DNA of 64,000 nucleotides, taken from the NCBI RefSeq assembly GCF_001612945.1, contig NZ_BDBK01000014.1, forward strand, positions 124,001 to 188,000. Direction: 5' to 3'. Under the pieces are notes generated by a model. It was not told the DNA's origin. It ran no database searches and was given only the letters and a program-made list of their open reading frames with translations. This stretch comes from Nocardia inohanensis NBRC 100128. Lineage in GTDB: Bacteria; Actinomycetota; Actinomycetes; Mycobacteriales; Mycobacteriaceae. The translations under genes and the position numbers were made by a program. Position 1 is the first letter of the stretch. The number at the start of each line of letters is the position of its first letter. Positions 55,843-64,000 of this stretch are shown piece after piece.

Positions 55843-57906
55843 TCAGTTATTGGGCCGCACTTCGGGGCCCAGGGCGGGGATCGGGAGCGGGAAGCCCTCG
55901 ACCGGTTCCACCGGGGCGGGCTGGGTGGTGGTGGCCGGTTCCGGGGTCGCGGCCTGCGATCCGGGGGCGGCCGCGGCGCGCTGTTCCGGCTTGGGGGCCT
56001 CGGGCTTCGGCTCCGGTTTCGGTGGCTCCACCACACCGGGCAGCGCGATCGGCTTGCCGTCGTGGGTCAGCGCCTGCGGCTTGCCGTCGCGCACCACGAT
56101 CGAACCGAATTGGAAGATCTGCTGGACGCCGCCGGGCACCGCGGTCTCGTCGGCCATCGGGAAGCCGAGATTGCCGTTCTCGAAACCCAGTGCGCCCCAA
56201 GCGTCCATGATCGGGCCGTTGCGCACGCCCCAGGCGCCGGAGAGCGGGCTCCAATAGATATTGCCGTTCTCGAAGGCGGAGTAGCGGCCGAAGTCCTTGA
56301 GCGGCTGCTCATCCGAGACCGGGAAGCCGTAGGGGCTGTTCTCGAAACCGAGGCCCGAGTACTTGCCCAGAATCAGGCCCTGCACCAGGTGCGCGCCGGT
56401 CTTGGGGCTGAAGTAGACGGGGCCGTTCTCGAAACCCTGGAGCACGCCGTCCTTGTTGGGGGTGCGCTGTTCCGGTCCGGTCGGGTAACCGGCGGGGCTG
56501 CGCTCGAATCCTTGTTTGCCCCAGGCATCGAGGATGGCTCCGCGCACCGCCTGCGCTCCGGTCTGCGGGGTCCAGTAGATGGAGCCGTTCTGGAAGGGCT
56601 GGAAGCGGCCGCGGCCGTCGGGCAGGCCGCCGTCGCCACCGGTCGGGAAGCCCAGTCCACTGGCCGCGCCGTTCAAGCCCGCGTAACTGCCGCCGATCGC
56701 CCCGCCGACCGGCTGCGCGCCGGTGGCCGGGGAGAAGAAGACCTGCCCGCCCCGGAAGTCCTGGGCCACACCATTATTGACGGAGTATTCGCCGGTCAGG
56801 CAGTCGCCGAGCCAGTTGTTGGCCTGTGCCACACCGGCAATGGCCCCGCCCAGCGTGCACTGGGTGGCGGTGGAGTCCACGCCCAGCGCGGCGGCGGTCT
56901 GCGGCCAGGACTGCCGCATCTCGAAATCCCAGTACGGCCAGGTGTGAGTACCGGACGGGCGGTAGTTGACCTGCACCGGGATATTCAGCTTGTTCAGCTT
57001 GGCCACGAAGTTCTGGGTGCTCAAGCGGGACAGCACCTCCAGGCCCATGCCCGCGTAGTTCGAGGTCAGGCCGGGTAGGTCGCCGGGCGGATCGGTCGCG
57101 CCCGCGGTGCCGCTGCCGCTGGAGACGTAAAGGCTCAAACCCTTGAGCTTGTCGGCCAATTCGTAGGGGTCGTGCTCTTTCCACGCCTCGCTGCCGGGCG
57201 GGCCGAACATGGCGGCGGAATCGAAACCGCCTGCGTCCTTCATGGCGAAATTGACCGCCTGCGGCATGCCGAGCGTGGTGAGGGTGAGGAAGCCGGAGTA
57301 GGAGGCGGCGTGCTTGACCCAGCCGGGATTGCGGGCCGCGAGCATCATGGCCGCGCTGCCGCCCATCGAAAGACCGGCCACCGCACGCTGACTCGTGGCC
57401 CGCCACTGGCTCTCCAGCAGCGGCGGCAACTCCTTGGTGAGGAAGGTCTCCCACTTGTAGTTGCGGCCGTTGTCGGGTTGCAGCCAGTCGGTGTAGAAGC
57501 TGGACTGGCCGCCGATCGGCAGCACCACGAGGGTGTTCTTGTCGGCGAACCAGCCGGCCGCGCCCGCGTCCTTGGTCCAGCCGTTCTCGTCATCGGTGGC
57601 GCGCAGGCCGTCGAGCATGAACAGCACGGGGTACTTGGCATCGGGATGGGCGTGCCAGTCCCGGGGCAGCAGCAATTGCACCTCGATCGGCGCGCCGGTG
57701 GCGGGCGAGTTCACCCACAGCGACACTCGGCGGTCACTGAGCCACTGCGACTTCTGCACCGAGGCCGGGGCGGCCGTCGAATCGGGTGCGGCCGCGACCG
57801 GTCCGGACCCGACGACAGTGCCTGCGGCCAGGGAAAATACCGCGGCAGCGGCGGCTATCGCGCCGCGCCTGCGCGTCCATCCGGTCCCACGAACAACTCC
57901 AGCCAC
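55843..57906 (-). CDS. Antigen 85-type mycolyltransferase with C-terminal LGFP repeats (Cop1-like)
   Basis: Transfers mycolates from trehalose monomycolate outside the membrane. 687 residues: signal peptide (1-40), esterase domain (about 50-345) with LFMLDGLRA, GGQSSFYTDW, Ser180 in GLSMGGSA and the His in GTHTWPYWDFEM, then about five LGFP repeats (365-605; motifs such as GLGFPT, GFENSPYGFPV, LGFENGNLGFPM) and a Pro/Lys/Glu-rich tail. LGFP repeats are thought to hold proteins to the wall, as in corynebacterial Cop1 (PS1). It is the first of four paralogues. The N-terminus is well supported by the signal peptide. Confidence 0.92.
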   Translation of the reverse strand: MAGVVRGTGWTRRRGAIAAAAAVFSLAAGTVVGSGPVAAAPDSTAAPASVQKSQWLSDRRVSLWVNSPATGAPIEVQLLLPRDWHAHPDAKYPVLFMLDGLRATDDENGWTKDAGAAGWFADKNTLVVLPIGGQSSFYTDWLQPDNGRNYKWETFLTKELPPLLESQWRATSQRAVAGLSMGGSAAMMLAARNPGWVKHAASYSGFLTLTTLGMPQAVNFAMKDAGGFDSAAMFGPPGSEAWKEHDPYELADKLKGLSLYVSSGSGTAGATDPPGDLPGLTSNYAGMGLEVLSRLSTQNFVAKLNKLNIPVQVNYRPSGTHTWPYWDFEMRQSWPQTAAALGVDSTATQCTLGGAIAGVAQANNWLGDCLTGEYSVNNGVAQDFRGGQVFFSPATGAQPVGGAIGGSYAGLNGAASGLGFPTGGDGGLPDGRGRFQPFQNGSIYWTPQTGAQAVRGAILDAWGKQGFERSPAGYPTGPEQRTPNKDGVLQGFENGPVYFSPKTGAHLVQGLILGKYSGLGFENSPYGFPVSDEQPLKDFGRYSAFENGNIYWSPLSGAWGVRNGPIMDAWGALGFENGNLGFPMADETAVPGGVQQIFQFGSIVVRDGKPQALTHDGKPIALPGVVEPPKPEPKPEAPKPEQRAAAAPGSQAATPEPATTTQPAPVEPVEGFPLPIPALGPEVRPNN

Positions 57907-57986
57907 ACAAGTGTTGTACCCCCGATGGGGCGCGGTTCCGGGTAGGACGCGCGGGAATCGGGGGCACTACAGCAAACGACCAGTTT

Positions 57987-58051
57987 CGTCATCCTGGCCG
58001 GGATCCACACGGCACTGTGTGGATTCCCGCTAAAAGCACGCGGGAATGACG
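57987..58051. repeat. Dispersed palindromic repeat, copy 4 (shortened left arm)
   Basis: CGTCATCCTGGCCGGGATCCACACGG...CCGTGTGGATTCCCGC...GGGAATGACG. It is about 12 bases shorter than the others because part of the left arm is missing. It lies between two Ag85 genes. Confidence 0.8.
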
Positions 58052-58057
58052 GGGGGG

Positions 58058-59023
58058 TTATGCGCCGAGGGCGGCGAGGATCTCGGGGCGCGCCGACTCG
58101 AGCTGGTCCTGCCAATAACCCCAGGAATGGGTGCCGTTCGACGGCAGGCTGTAGTGCGCGTCGATACCGAGCTGGTTCAGCCGGGCCATGAACGAGACCG
58201 TATTGACCATCGACAAGGCTTCGAGGGCAATGGCATTGACGGTATTGAAGATGCCGACCGGCCCATCCGGATTGTCGTGCGGTCCGGGAATGCCCGCCGC
58301 GGCCGAGACGTACATGGGCAGGCCGCGCAGCTGCGGGGCGAAGACGAAGGGGTCCATACGCAGCCACTGCGGGCTCCACGGCCAGGCCATCGAATCCACA
58401 TTGAAGCGGCCCGCGTCGAGCATGGCGATCCGAATGGCCTCGCGCATGCCCGGCGCGGAGATGTTCAGGTAGCCCGAGAACGAGGAGGCGTGCTTGAACT
58501 GATCGCGGTGATAGGCGGCCAGCGCCAGTGCGGCCGAACCGCCCATGGACAACCCCGCCACCGCGTTCTTGGTGCGGGATACGCCGTACCCCTCGAGGAA
58601 GGCGGGCAGCTCCTCGGAGAGGAAGGTCTCCCACTTGTAGGTGAACTTCTGGCCGTTGCCGCTGGAGGGCGCGCGCCAGTCGGTGTAGAAGCTGGACTGG
58701 CCGCCGACCGGCATCACCAGGGTGACATTGTCCTCGGCGAACATCTTCATGGCATTGGTCTCGAAGGACCAGGCATTGAAGTCCTCGCGGGCGCGCAGGC
58801 CGTCGAGCAGATAGAGCGCCGCGTCACCGCCGTGCCGGGCCCACTGCACCTGCACCTTCACCGGCCCCATGCTGGAGGGGACCATCAACTCCTCGAAACC
58901 GCCCTCGGGCGTGCGATGCACCGGGGCGTGCACCGGCATCGCGAGGGCCGGAGCCGCGAGGGCGGGCAGGGTGAGAACAGCCGCGGCGGCCACGAGCGCG
59001 CGCCGAAAAACCTGTGATGCCAT
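58058..59023 (-). CDS. Antigen 85-type mycolyltransferase (short form 1)
   Basis: About 321 residues, the length of mycobacterial Ag85. Signal peptide 1-29, then PVHRTPEGGFEELMVPSSMG, YLLDGLRA, GGQSSFYTDW, Ser159 in GLSMGGSA, FVFAPQLRGLPMYV and the His in NGTHSWGYW. ATG 59023 is chosen because AGGAG lies 9 bases upstream; ATG 59029 is too close to it. It is most like the gene at 60627-61652 (long identical blocks around the nucleophile), so these two are a recent pair, distinct from the two LGFP-type genes. Confidence 0.92.
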   Translation of the reverse strand: MASQVFRRALVAAAAVLTLPALAAPALAMPVHAPVHRTPEGGFEELMVPSSMGPVKVQVQWARHGGDAALYLLDGLRAREDFNAWSFETNAMKMFAEDNVTLVMPVGGQSSFYTDWRAPSSGNGQKFTYKWETFLSEELPAFLEGYGVSRTKNAVAGLSMGGSAALALAAYHRDQFKHASSFSGYLNISAPGMREAIRIAMLDAGRFNVDSMAWPWSPQWLRMDPFVFAPQLRGLPMYVSAAAGIPGPHDNPDGPVGIFNTVNAIALEALSMVNTVSFMARLNQLGIDAHYSLPSNGTHSWGYWQDQLESARPEILAALGA

Positions 59024-59149
59024 GAACATGAGCTCCTGAACCGCAGGGAAACGACAGCATCGTGACCGGGCGTCACGGACGCGGTGCACTTTACCGGTGT
59101 GGGAGCGATAACTGGCGGGTATCCAGGTCCGAATGGCGTGTATCGGCGT

Positions 59150-60505
59150 TCAGCCCAGGTGAATTTCGATCCCGCCCCCGGTGAAGGTAATACTGCCGTG
59201 CTGGAATTTCTGTTCCGATCCGCCCGAAATAGGCGTTTCGTCGGATGTCGGAAAGCCCAGTGCCCCAGCCGGTCCCGCCGCGCCCTGGTACGCGCCGCCG
59301 ATCAGGCCGCCCAGCGCGTGCGCGCCGGTGGCCGCCGACCACAGCACGCGGCCGCCCCGGAAGTCCTGCGCGATGCCGCCGGCCTGCGTGAACTCGGCGG
59401 TGAGGCATTCGCCCAGCCAGGACTTCGAAAGTGCCACGGGCAGAATCGCTCCCGCCGCGGCACACTCCGGTTTGGTGGCCTCGACGCCGAGGGCGGCCGC
59501 GGCCTGCGGCCAGGATTGGCGCATCTCGAAATCCCAGTAGGGCCAGGAATGAGTACCGGACGGACGGTAATTCACCGAGACCGGAATGCTCAGTTTGTTG
59601 AGTTTGGCGATGAATTGCTGGGATGAGAAGCGGGCCAGCACTTCGAGCGCCATACCGGTCCAGTCGGTGCTGACGCCGGGAATTCCGGACGGAATGTCGT
59701 GGACGCTCGCGAGGCCGCTGCCGCTGGAGACGTACAGGCTTGCGCCCTTGAGCTTTTCGGCGAGGGCATAGGGATCGTGCGAGGCCCATTCGGCATCGGT
59801 GGCCGGTCCCCACATGGCGTCGGAGTCGTAGCCGCCCGCCTCGCGCATCGAGTACTGGACGGCCTGCGGCATACCCGGGGTGGTGAGGGTGAGCAGGCCG
59901 GAGTAGGAGGCGACGAACTTCGCGAAACCGGGATTGCGGCTCGCCAGCGTCATGGCCGCGGTGCCGCCCATCGAAAGACCCGCTACGCCACGCACATTCG
60001 TGGTGCGCCAGTCCTTGTCGAGCAGGGGCGGCAATTCCTTGGTGAGGAAGGTTTCCCACTTGTAGAACTTGCCGTGGTCCGGCTTCTTCCAGTCGGTGTA
60101 GAAGCTCGACATGCCCCCCACCGGCAATACGACGGTGATGTTCTTGTCGGCGAAGAAGGACTCCGCGCCCGCTTCCTTGGTCCAGCCGTTCTCGTCGTCG
60201 CCGGCGCGCAGGCCATCGAGCATGAAGAGGGTGGGAAATCTACTGTCGGGCTTGCTTTTCCACTCTCTGGCCAGCAGCAGCTGAACCTGGATCTGGGTGC
60301 CCATGGCGGGTGAATCCACCCATAGGGCGACCCGTCTGTCGCTCAGCCACACCACTTTTCGGATCGCGGTACCGGTCGGCGCGGCCGCCGGTCCGGGTTC
60401 CGCGATCGCGGTACTGCTGACGAGAACCATCGAAGTGGCTGCCGCGAGCGTTGCCATCCCCACACGCCCGAGCACCCCCCATCTAACACATGCCACACGT
60501 GTCAC
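59150..60505 (-). CDS. Antigen 85-type mycolyltransferase with a single remaining LGFP repeat
   Basis: About 451 residues from a GTG at 60505 (a GTG at 60496 and ATG at 60457 are alternatives; none has a good ribosome-binding site). Signal peptide, then an esterase domain with LFMLDGLRAGDDENGW, GGMSSFYTDW, the Ser in GLSMGGTA and the His in GTHSWPYWDFEM. It ends with AQDFRGGRVLWSAATGAHALGGLIGGAY...ALGFPTSDE, one LGFP unit, compared with about five in the 55843-57906 relative. It looks like the same gene type with most repeats lost, or an ancestral short form. Confidence 0.9.
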   Translation of the reverse strand: MTRVACVRWGVLGRVGMATLAAATSMVLVSSTAIAEPGPAAAPTGTAIRKVVWLSDRRVALWVDSPAMGTQIQVQLLLAREWKSKPDSRFPTLFMLDGLRAGDDENGWTKEAGAESFFADKNITVVLPVGGMSSFYTDWKKPDHGKFYKWETFLTKELPPLLDKDWRTTNVRGVAGLSMGGTAAMTLASRNPGFAKFVASYSGLLTLTTPGMPQAVQYSMREAGGYDSDAMWGPATDAEWASHDPYALAEKLKGASLYVSSGSGLASVHDIPSGIPGVSTDWTGMALEVLARFSSQQFIAKLNKLSIPVSVNYRPSGTHSWPYWDFEMRQSWPQAAAALGVEATKPECAAAGAILPVALSKSWLGECLTAEFTQAGGIAQDFRGGRVLWSAATGAHALGGLIGGAYQGAAGPAGALGFPTSDETPISGGSEQKFQHGSITFTGGGIEIHLG

Positions 60506-60572
60506 ATTAGTTTTTGTACTCGCTTGCGGCGAATCATGGGGCGCTACAACAGAACCGAGCGGTCGTGACAAA

Positions 60573-60608
60573 GAACGGCCCCCCGCTCCGGAGAGCGGGG
60601 GGCCGTTC
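60573..60608 (-). terminator. Terminator after the 60627 gene
   Basis: A perfect 16-bp stem (60573-60588 with 60593-60608) and 4-base loop, followed on the minus strand by TTTGTC. It separates the two Ag85 genes. Confidence 0.85.
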
Positions 60609-60626
60609 GAAGTTCGGATCCCGGGA

Positions 60627-61652
60627 TCAGGCTCCGAGGGCGTTCAGAATGTCCGGACGCACCTTGGAGAGCTCCTCCGCCCAGTACTTCCACTTGTGGG
60701 TACCGGTACCGGGGAAGTCGAAGCGAGCCGGGATGCCGAGGGCGCCCAGGCGGGCTTCGAAGGCCCGGGTGTTCACGATGGAAAGGGCTTCCAGCGCGAT
60801 CGCGTTGCCGGTGCCGAAGTCGAAACCGTCGTAGCGGCCGGGGATACCGGTCGAGGACGAGACGAACATGGGCAGGCCCTTGAGCTGCGGGGCGAACACG
60901 AAGGGGTCCATGCGCAGCCACTGCGGGCTCCACGGGGCGGCCATCGAGTCGACGTTGTAGCGGCCCGCGTCCAGCATGGCGAGGCGGATGGCCTCACGCA
61001 TACCCGGCGCGGACAGGTTCAAGTAGCCCGAGAACGAGGAGGCGTGCTTGAACTGGTCCCGGTGGTAGGCGGCCAGCGCGAGCGCGGCCGAACCACCCAT
61101 GGACAGGCCCGCGACCGCGTTGTTGGTCTTGGAGACGCCGTAGCCGGCCAGGAAGTCGGGAAGTTCCTTGGTGAGGAAGGTTTCCCACTTGTAGGTGTAC
61201 TTCTGGCCGTTGGTGTTGGAGGCCGAGGTCCAGTCGGTGTAGAAGCTGGACTGACCGCCGACCGGCATCACCACGGTGACATTGTCCTCGGCGAACGTGG
61301 CGAGCGCATTGCCCTCGTCCGGGTTCGACCAGGCGTTCTTGTCATCGCCGGCGCGCATGCCGTCGAGCAGGTAGAGCGCGGAGGAGCCGCCGTACTTGGC
61401 CCACTGCACCTGCACCTTGATCGGTCCCATACTGGACGGGACCATGAGTTCTTCGAAACCGCCCGCCGGTGCGCGATGCACCGGGCTGAACACCGGAGCG
61501 GCCGATGCGACCGTCGGAGTCGCCACTGCGGCCGCGGTCGGGATGGCCAGAGCTGCCGCACCAGCGGCGAAAAGTCGTGTGCGCCAACCGCTATTAGCGC
61601 GACGCAGTCCTGTCTGGGCCCCCTCCGGCATGGCGGACCTGCCGAAACGCAT
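60627..61652 (-). CDS. Antigen 85-type mycolyltransferase (short form 2)
   Basis: 341 residues: signal peptide (1-51, with a twin Arg-rich n-region), then PVHRAPAGGFEELMVPSSMG, YLLDGMRAGDDKNAW, GGQSSFYTDW, Ser184 in GLSMGGSA, and the His in GTGTHKWKYW. AGGAG lies 9 bases before the ATG at 61652. It is the most upstream of four and faces a long upstream gap, so it probably has the strongest promoter of the set. Its terminator at 60573 separates it from the next paralogue. Confidence 0.93.
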   Translation of the reverse strand: MRFGRSAMPEGAQTGLRRANSGWRTRLFAAGAAALAIPTAAAVATPTVASAAPVFSPVHRAPAGGFEELMVPSSMGPIKVQVQWAKYGGSSALYLLDGMRAGDDKNAWSNPDEGNALATFAEDNVTVVMPVGGQSSFYTDWTSASNTNGQKYTYKWETFLTKELPDFLAGYGVSKTNNAVAGLSMGGSAALALAAYHRDQFKHASSFSGYLNLSAPGMREAIRLAMLDAGRYNVDSMAAPWSPQWLRMDPFVFAPQLKGLPMFVSSSTGIPGRYDGFDFGTGNAIALEALSIVNTRAFEARLGALGIPARFDFPGTGTHKWKYWAEELSKVRPDILNALGA

Positions 61653-61966
61653 GGATACTGCTCCTCATCTGCTGCTGTGCATTTAGTTGTTCGCACACGC
61701 ACGCCCGAGCCTGTGAAGGCTGCCTATCCAGACATGCGCGTTCGATACCCGCTGCGAATCCCGACGCTCCGAAGCGAGCTGCGCCACCAATACGGCACTT
61801 GCGCTCGCTGGAGACTATTCGACCCCGGGAGGGGTTGGCAAGGTACTCCATTCGTTCGGTGAAAATCCACCATGCGCAAGCAGCCGAAATGGTGGCGTGA
61901 CCATATCGTGAATCGCGGGCGCGCGCCCGGCAACCGGAAAAACCTTGCCGTGAGGGAAGTTTCACA

Positions 61967-61981
61967 CTCGGTTCAACCGAG
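61967..61981. repeat. Inverted repeat CTCGGTT-C-AACCGAG
   Basis: Perfect 7-bp arms with a 1-base spacer in the long gap before the Ag85 gene. Possible operator; no known family is assigned. Confidence 0.4.
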
Positions 61982-62189
61982 ATTCGATCTCCGGACCGGA
62001 CGGCCGTTCGCGGAGTCGAGCCTTTCATATAACCGGAATATGATGCGGCATAACGGAACTGATCGCGACCTCGCAGGCGCCCGATCAGAATAGAAACTGG
62101 GCCGCCCGTCCACGCGGACTCCGCTGCTGCCATCATGACTCAGCGCCGGTGCGACCGGCGCAGGATGCACCGGCTCATCCCCAATGTCC

Positions 62190-62213
62190 GAAACGTGACT
62201 TGCATCACGTTTC
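62190..62213. promoter_or_regulatory. 24-base perfect palindromic operator GAAACGTGA-N6-TCACGTTTC
   Basis: Arms at 62190-62198 and 62205-62213 match over 9 bp around CTTGCA. The GTGA-N6-TCAC core is that of Crp/Fnr-type sites, but the outer arms are unlike the 9825 box. It is about 140 bases before the thioesterase start and at the head of a plus-strand gene run. Confidence 0.7.
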
Positions 62214-62351
62214 AAAGTCATGAGCTCTCACTATCAGAAGAGATCAGGGCGATCGGTGCCGTATTGTCGCCGAAGTAGAGTTGGACTCGCGTCCAAGTCC
62301 GAAACGCGATTCCCGGCAACCGGGCTCGGCCGATGTGGCATTCTCGCCGAT

Positions 62352-63044
62352 ATGTCGACCCACCTGCTCGTTTGCCTACCGTTCGCCGGTGCGGGCGCCT
62401 CGTTCTACCGCAATGCACAGGCCCCCGCGGGGATCGACATATTGCCGATCCAATTGCCCGGCCGCGAGGAAAGATTCGCCGACGCGCTGTATCCGGATCT
62501 GACCGCCGCCGTGGCGGATATCGCCCAGCAGATTCACCAGGCCGCCGCACCCGGACAGCGCATTCTGCTGCTCGGCCACAGCTTCGGCGCCATCCTCGCC
62601 TTCGAACTGGCTCGTAGCCTCGGTTCCGTCGTCGACCACGTGTACGTGAGCGGATCGCCCGACCCGTGGAATCCGCGCGCCGAACGCGCCGCCGGCCTGA
62701 CCGACGACGAATTCGTCGCCCGGGTCGAGACTTTCGCCGGTTACACCCATCCCACACTGGCGCACCCGGAGCTGCGGCAGATCATTCTGCCCGCCCTGCG
62801 CGGCGACGTGGGTATGCACGAATCGTATGTGGCCGCGCCCGACGCGATCATCGCCGCACCGATCACCACACTGCGCGGCGCCGACGACGAATTGGTCGCC
62901 GAGCCGGATCTGCACGGCTGGAAAAGGGCCACCTCGGGGGAGTTCTCGCTGCGAATGTTCCCCGGGGGGCACATGTATCTCGCCGACAATTTGACCGAAA
63001 CCCTGGAGTTCATCGCCGCGGCGGCGCGCGTGTCCCATGGCTGA
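62352..63044 (+). CDS. Type II thioesterase
   Basis: A 230-residue alpha/beta hydrolase of the external thioesterase family that clears stalled acyl groups from polyketide or peptide synthases. CLPFAGAGASFYR is at the start, PIQLPGREERF near residue 38, GHSFGA (Ser about 82) is the nucleophile, and GGHMYLADN near the end gives the His. The ATG at 62352 starts MSTHLLVCLPFAG as in relatives; no clear ribosome-binding site is seen. It overlaps the next gene by 8 bases. Together with that gene and the following one it marks the edge of a likely secondary-metabolite cluster. Confidence 0.9.
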   Translation: MSTHLLVCLPFAGAGASFYRNAQAPAGIDILPIQLPGREERFADALYPDLTAAVADIAQQIHQAAAPGQRILLLGHSFGAILAFELARSLGSVVDHVYVSGSPDPWNPRAERAAGLTDDEFVARVETFAGYTHPTLAHPELRQIILPALRGDVGMHESYVAAPDAIIAAPITTLRGADDELVAEPDLHGWKRATSGEFSLRMFPGGHMYLADNLTETLEFIAAAARVSHG

Positions 63045-63861
63045 TGCGGAGCATCTGGTCGCCCTGGTGACGGGTGCGGCCCGGGGGATCGGACGGGCTT
63101 GCGCGCTGCGGCTCGCGGAGGCGAACTGCGCATTGGTGCTGATGGATATCGGCCGCGACACACCCGAAGTGCCGTACCCACTGGGTTCGGAGAGCCAGCT
63201 CGAGCACACCCGGCAACTGTGCCTGGAGGCCGGCGCGGATGCCGAGCTCCATCTCGGTGACGTCCGGTCGGAGGCCGATGTGGACTCGGTGATGGCGCTG
63301 GCGTTGCGCCGCTTCGGCCGCCTGGATGTGGTCGTCAATTGCGCGGGCATCGTGGGGCCCTCCGGTCTGGGCATCGACCAAGTGTCCGAACAGGATTGGC
63401 CGACCATGCTCGATATCAACCTGACCGGGCCGTTTCGAATCCTGTCCGCCGCCGCCCGCATCATGAAGCCGCAGGGTTCGGGCAGCATCGTCAATATCGC
63501 CTCCACCGCGGGTCTGGTCGGCTACCGCAACTTCGCCGGATACGTGGCCTCCAAGCACGGCCTGGTCGGGCTGACCAAAGCTGCCGCACTGGACCTGGCC
63601 CCGCATGGGATTCGTGTCAACGCGGTCTGCCCCGGTTCGGTCCACGACGCACCCGAGCTGGAAGGACGCATGCTGAGCGAGGTCGCGAACGCGCTCGCGC
63701 TGGAGGGCGATCACGAGAAACTCTTCCTGCGCGATCAGCCTTCGAACGCGCTGGTCGACGCGGCGGATATCGCCGAAACGGTCGCCTGGCTGGCCTCCGG
63801 CCGCAGCCGCAGCGTGGTCGGCGCGGTCGTGACGGTCGACGGCGGTTTCACCTCCCGATGA
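63037..63861 (+). CDS. SDR oxidoreductase of the mycofactocin-coupled type
   Basis: A 274-residue short-chain dehydrogenase. VTGAARGIGRACA is the NAD-binding loop, NCAGIVG, NIASTAG and YVASKHG give the remaining motifs with Ser, Tyr and Lys. After the second strand it carries an insertion DIGRDTPEVPYPLGSESQLEHTRQL; such a VPYPL...L-x-x-T insertion is the mark of SDRs with non-exchangeable NAD that work with mycofactocin. It starts inside the thioesterase gene, so the two are coupled. The substrate, perhaps an alcohol or 2,3-dihydrodiol in a biosynthetic pathway, is unknown. Confidence 0.85.
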   Translation: MADAEHLVALVTGAARGIGRACALRLAEANCALVLMDIGRDTPEVPYPLGSESQLEHTRQLCLEAGADAELHLGDVRSEADVDSVMALALRRFGRLDVVVNCAGIVGPSGLGIDQVSEQDWPTMLDINLTGPFRILSAAARIMKPQGSGSIVNIASTAGLVGYRNFAGYVASKHGLVGLTKAAALDLAPHGIRVNAVCPGSVHDAPELEGRMLSEVANALALEGDHEKLFLRDQPSNALVDAADIAETVAWLASGRSRSVVGAVVTVDGGFTSR

Positions 63862-63886
63862 TCGCTCCTCGTAGAGAAGGCCGGCT

Positions 63887-64000
63887 ATGACGACTCACCA
63901 CGCCCGCCCGGCCGCCGGGGCCGAGGTCGCGCCGATCGTCGGTATCGCGGTGCGGCTGCGGACCGCGCCCACCGATGCGGCCTTGACCGGCATGGTCGCC
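63887..64000 (+). CDS. N-terminus of a gene cut by the window end, possible synthase
   Basis: 38 codons are visible, starting MTTHHARPAAGAEVAPIVGIAVRL. AAGG lies before the ATG. The stretch APIVGIAVRLRTAP recalls the first strand of ketosynthase domains (for example AIVGLSTRLPGA in pks13 here), and the gene follows a type II thioesterase and SDR, so a polyketide or mixed synthase is plausible. The evidence is too short to be sure. Confidence 0.5.
   Translation, partial: MTTHHARPAAGAEVAPIVGIAVRLRTAPTDAALTGMVA

Larger units (their letters stand above)
61653..62351. other. Long divergent region between the Ag85 cluster and the thioesterase gene
   Basis: About 700 bases without a supported gene; an in-frame upstream ATG of the thioesterase at 62220 is not preferred. 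It contains inverted repeats CTCGGTT-C-AACCGAG (61967-61981), CCACCAT/ATGGTGG around 61870-61897, and a perfect 24-base palindrome at 62190-62213. Confidence 0.55.

Noticed and set aside
62220..62351. N-terminal extension of the thioesterase from ATG 62220
   Set aside because: The extra 44 residues are unlike any thioesterase and overlap the control region; relatives begin at the MSTHLLVCLPF position.

Overview
The window is high-GC actinobacterial chromosome that most resembles Nocardia or a close mycolate-making relative (Mycobacteriales). The evidence is gene content: the complete mycolic-acid condensation set (fadD32, pks13, accD4), four secreted antigen-85-type mycolyltransferases, decaprenyl-phosphoarabinose synthesis (dprE1, dprE2), arabinan and galactan polymerases (aftA, two emb genes, glfT2) and dTDP-rhamnose genes (rmlB, rmlA, rmlC). 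Two mycolyltransferases carry C-terminal LGFP repeats, as in corynebacterial Cop1, which points away from Mycobacterium. No phage, transposase, CRISPR array, tRNA or rRNA was recognised.

Layout. 1-2.1 kb: an SDR enzyme and a divergent SRPBCC/TetR pair. 2.2-9.6 kb: polysaccharide genes on both strands (glfT2, a GtrA protein, a GT2 glycosyltransferase, a DUF2142 membrane protein, a GH18-like anchored protein, rmlB). 10-13.6 kb: a glycine-rich exported protein of unknown function, an HSL-type esterase, rmlA-rmlC. 13.6-18.7 kb: regulators and transport (MFS/MarR divergent pair, XRE-DUF5753 regulator, a membrane protein, a PrimPol-like remnant, a truncated LAL/LuxR regulator). 18.7-23.8 kb: a co-directional set of molybdopterin oxidoreductase, membrane adenylate cyclase and Crp/Fnr regulator. 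23.8-27.7 kb: MarR, membrane protein, SGNH hydrolase, a second copy of the glycine-rich exported family, and a flavin-type oxidase. 27.7-43.8 kb: arabinogalactan locus (gtrA, dprE1-dprE2, aftA, a GT-C-like membrane protein, a Ser/Thr kinase with a large outside domain, two emb genes). 45-61.7 kb: mycolate locus on the minus strand (accD4, pks13, fadD32, Rv3802-like cutinase, DUF732 lipoprotein, four Ag85 paralogues). 62.3-64 kb: start of what may be a secondary-metabolite cluster (type II thioesterase, mycofactocin-type SDR, and a gene cut by the window end).

How the genes fit together: DprE1/DprE2 make the arabinose donor; AftA primes and Emb proteins extend arabinan on a galactan built by GlfT2, which rests on a rhamnose linker whose donor needs RmlA/B/C. 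FadD32 and AccD4 (with partners not in the window) supply the two substrates that Pks13 condenses, and the Ag85 enzymes transfer mycolates to the arabinan outside the membrane.

Most notable: the first emb gene is broken by an exact 25-bp tandem duplication whose removal restores the frame. Other points of interest are a perfect TGTGA-N6-TCACA box, a 24-bp perfect palindrome before the thioesterase gene, a cluster of DnaA-box-like motifs after aftA, a four-copy dispersed palindromic repeat, and a 57-bp linker duplication inside pks13. All family assignments come from reading motifs and recalled homology; no database search was run.
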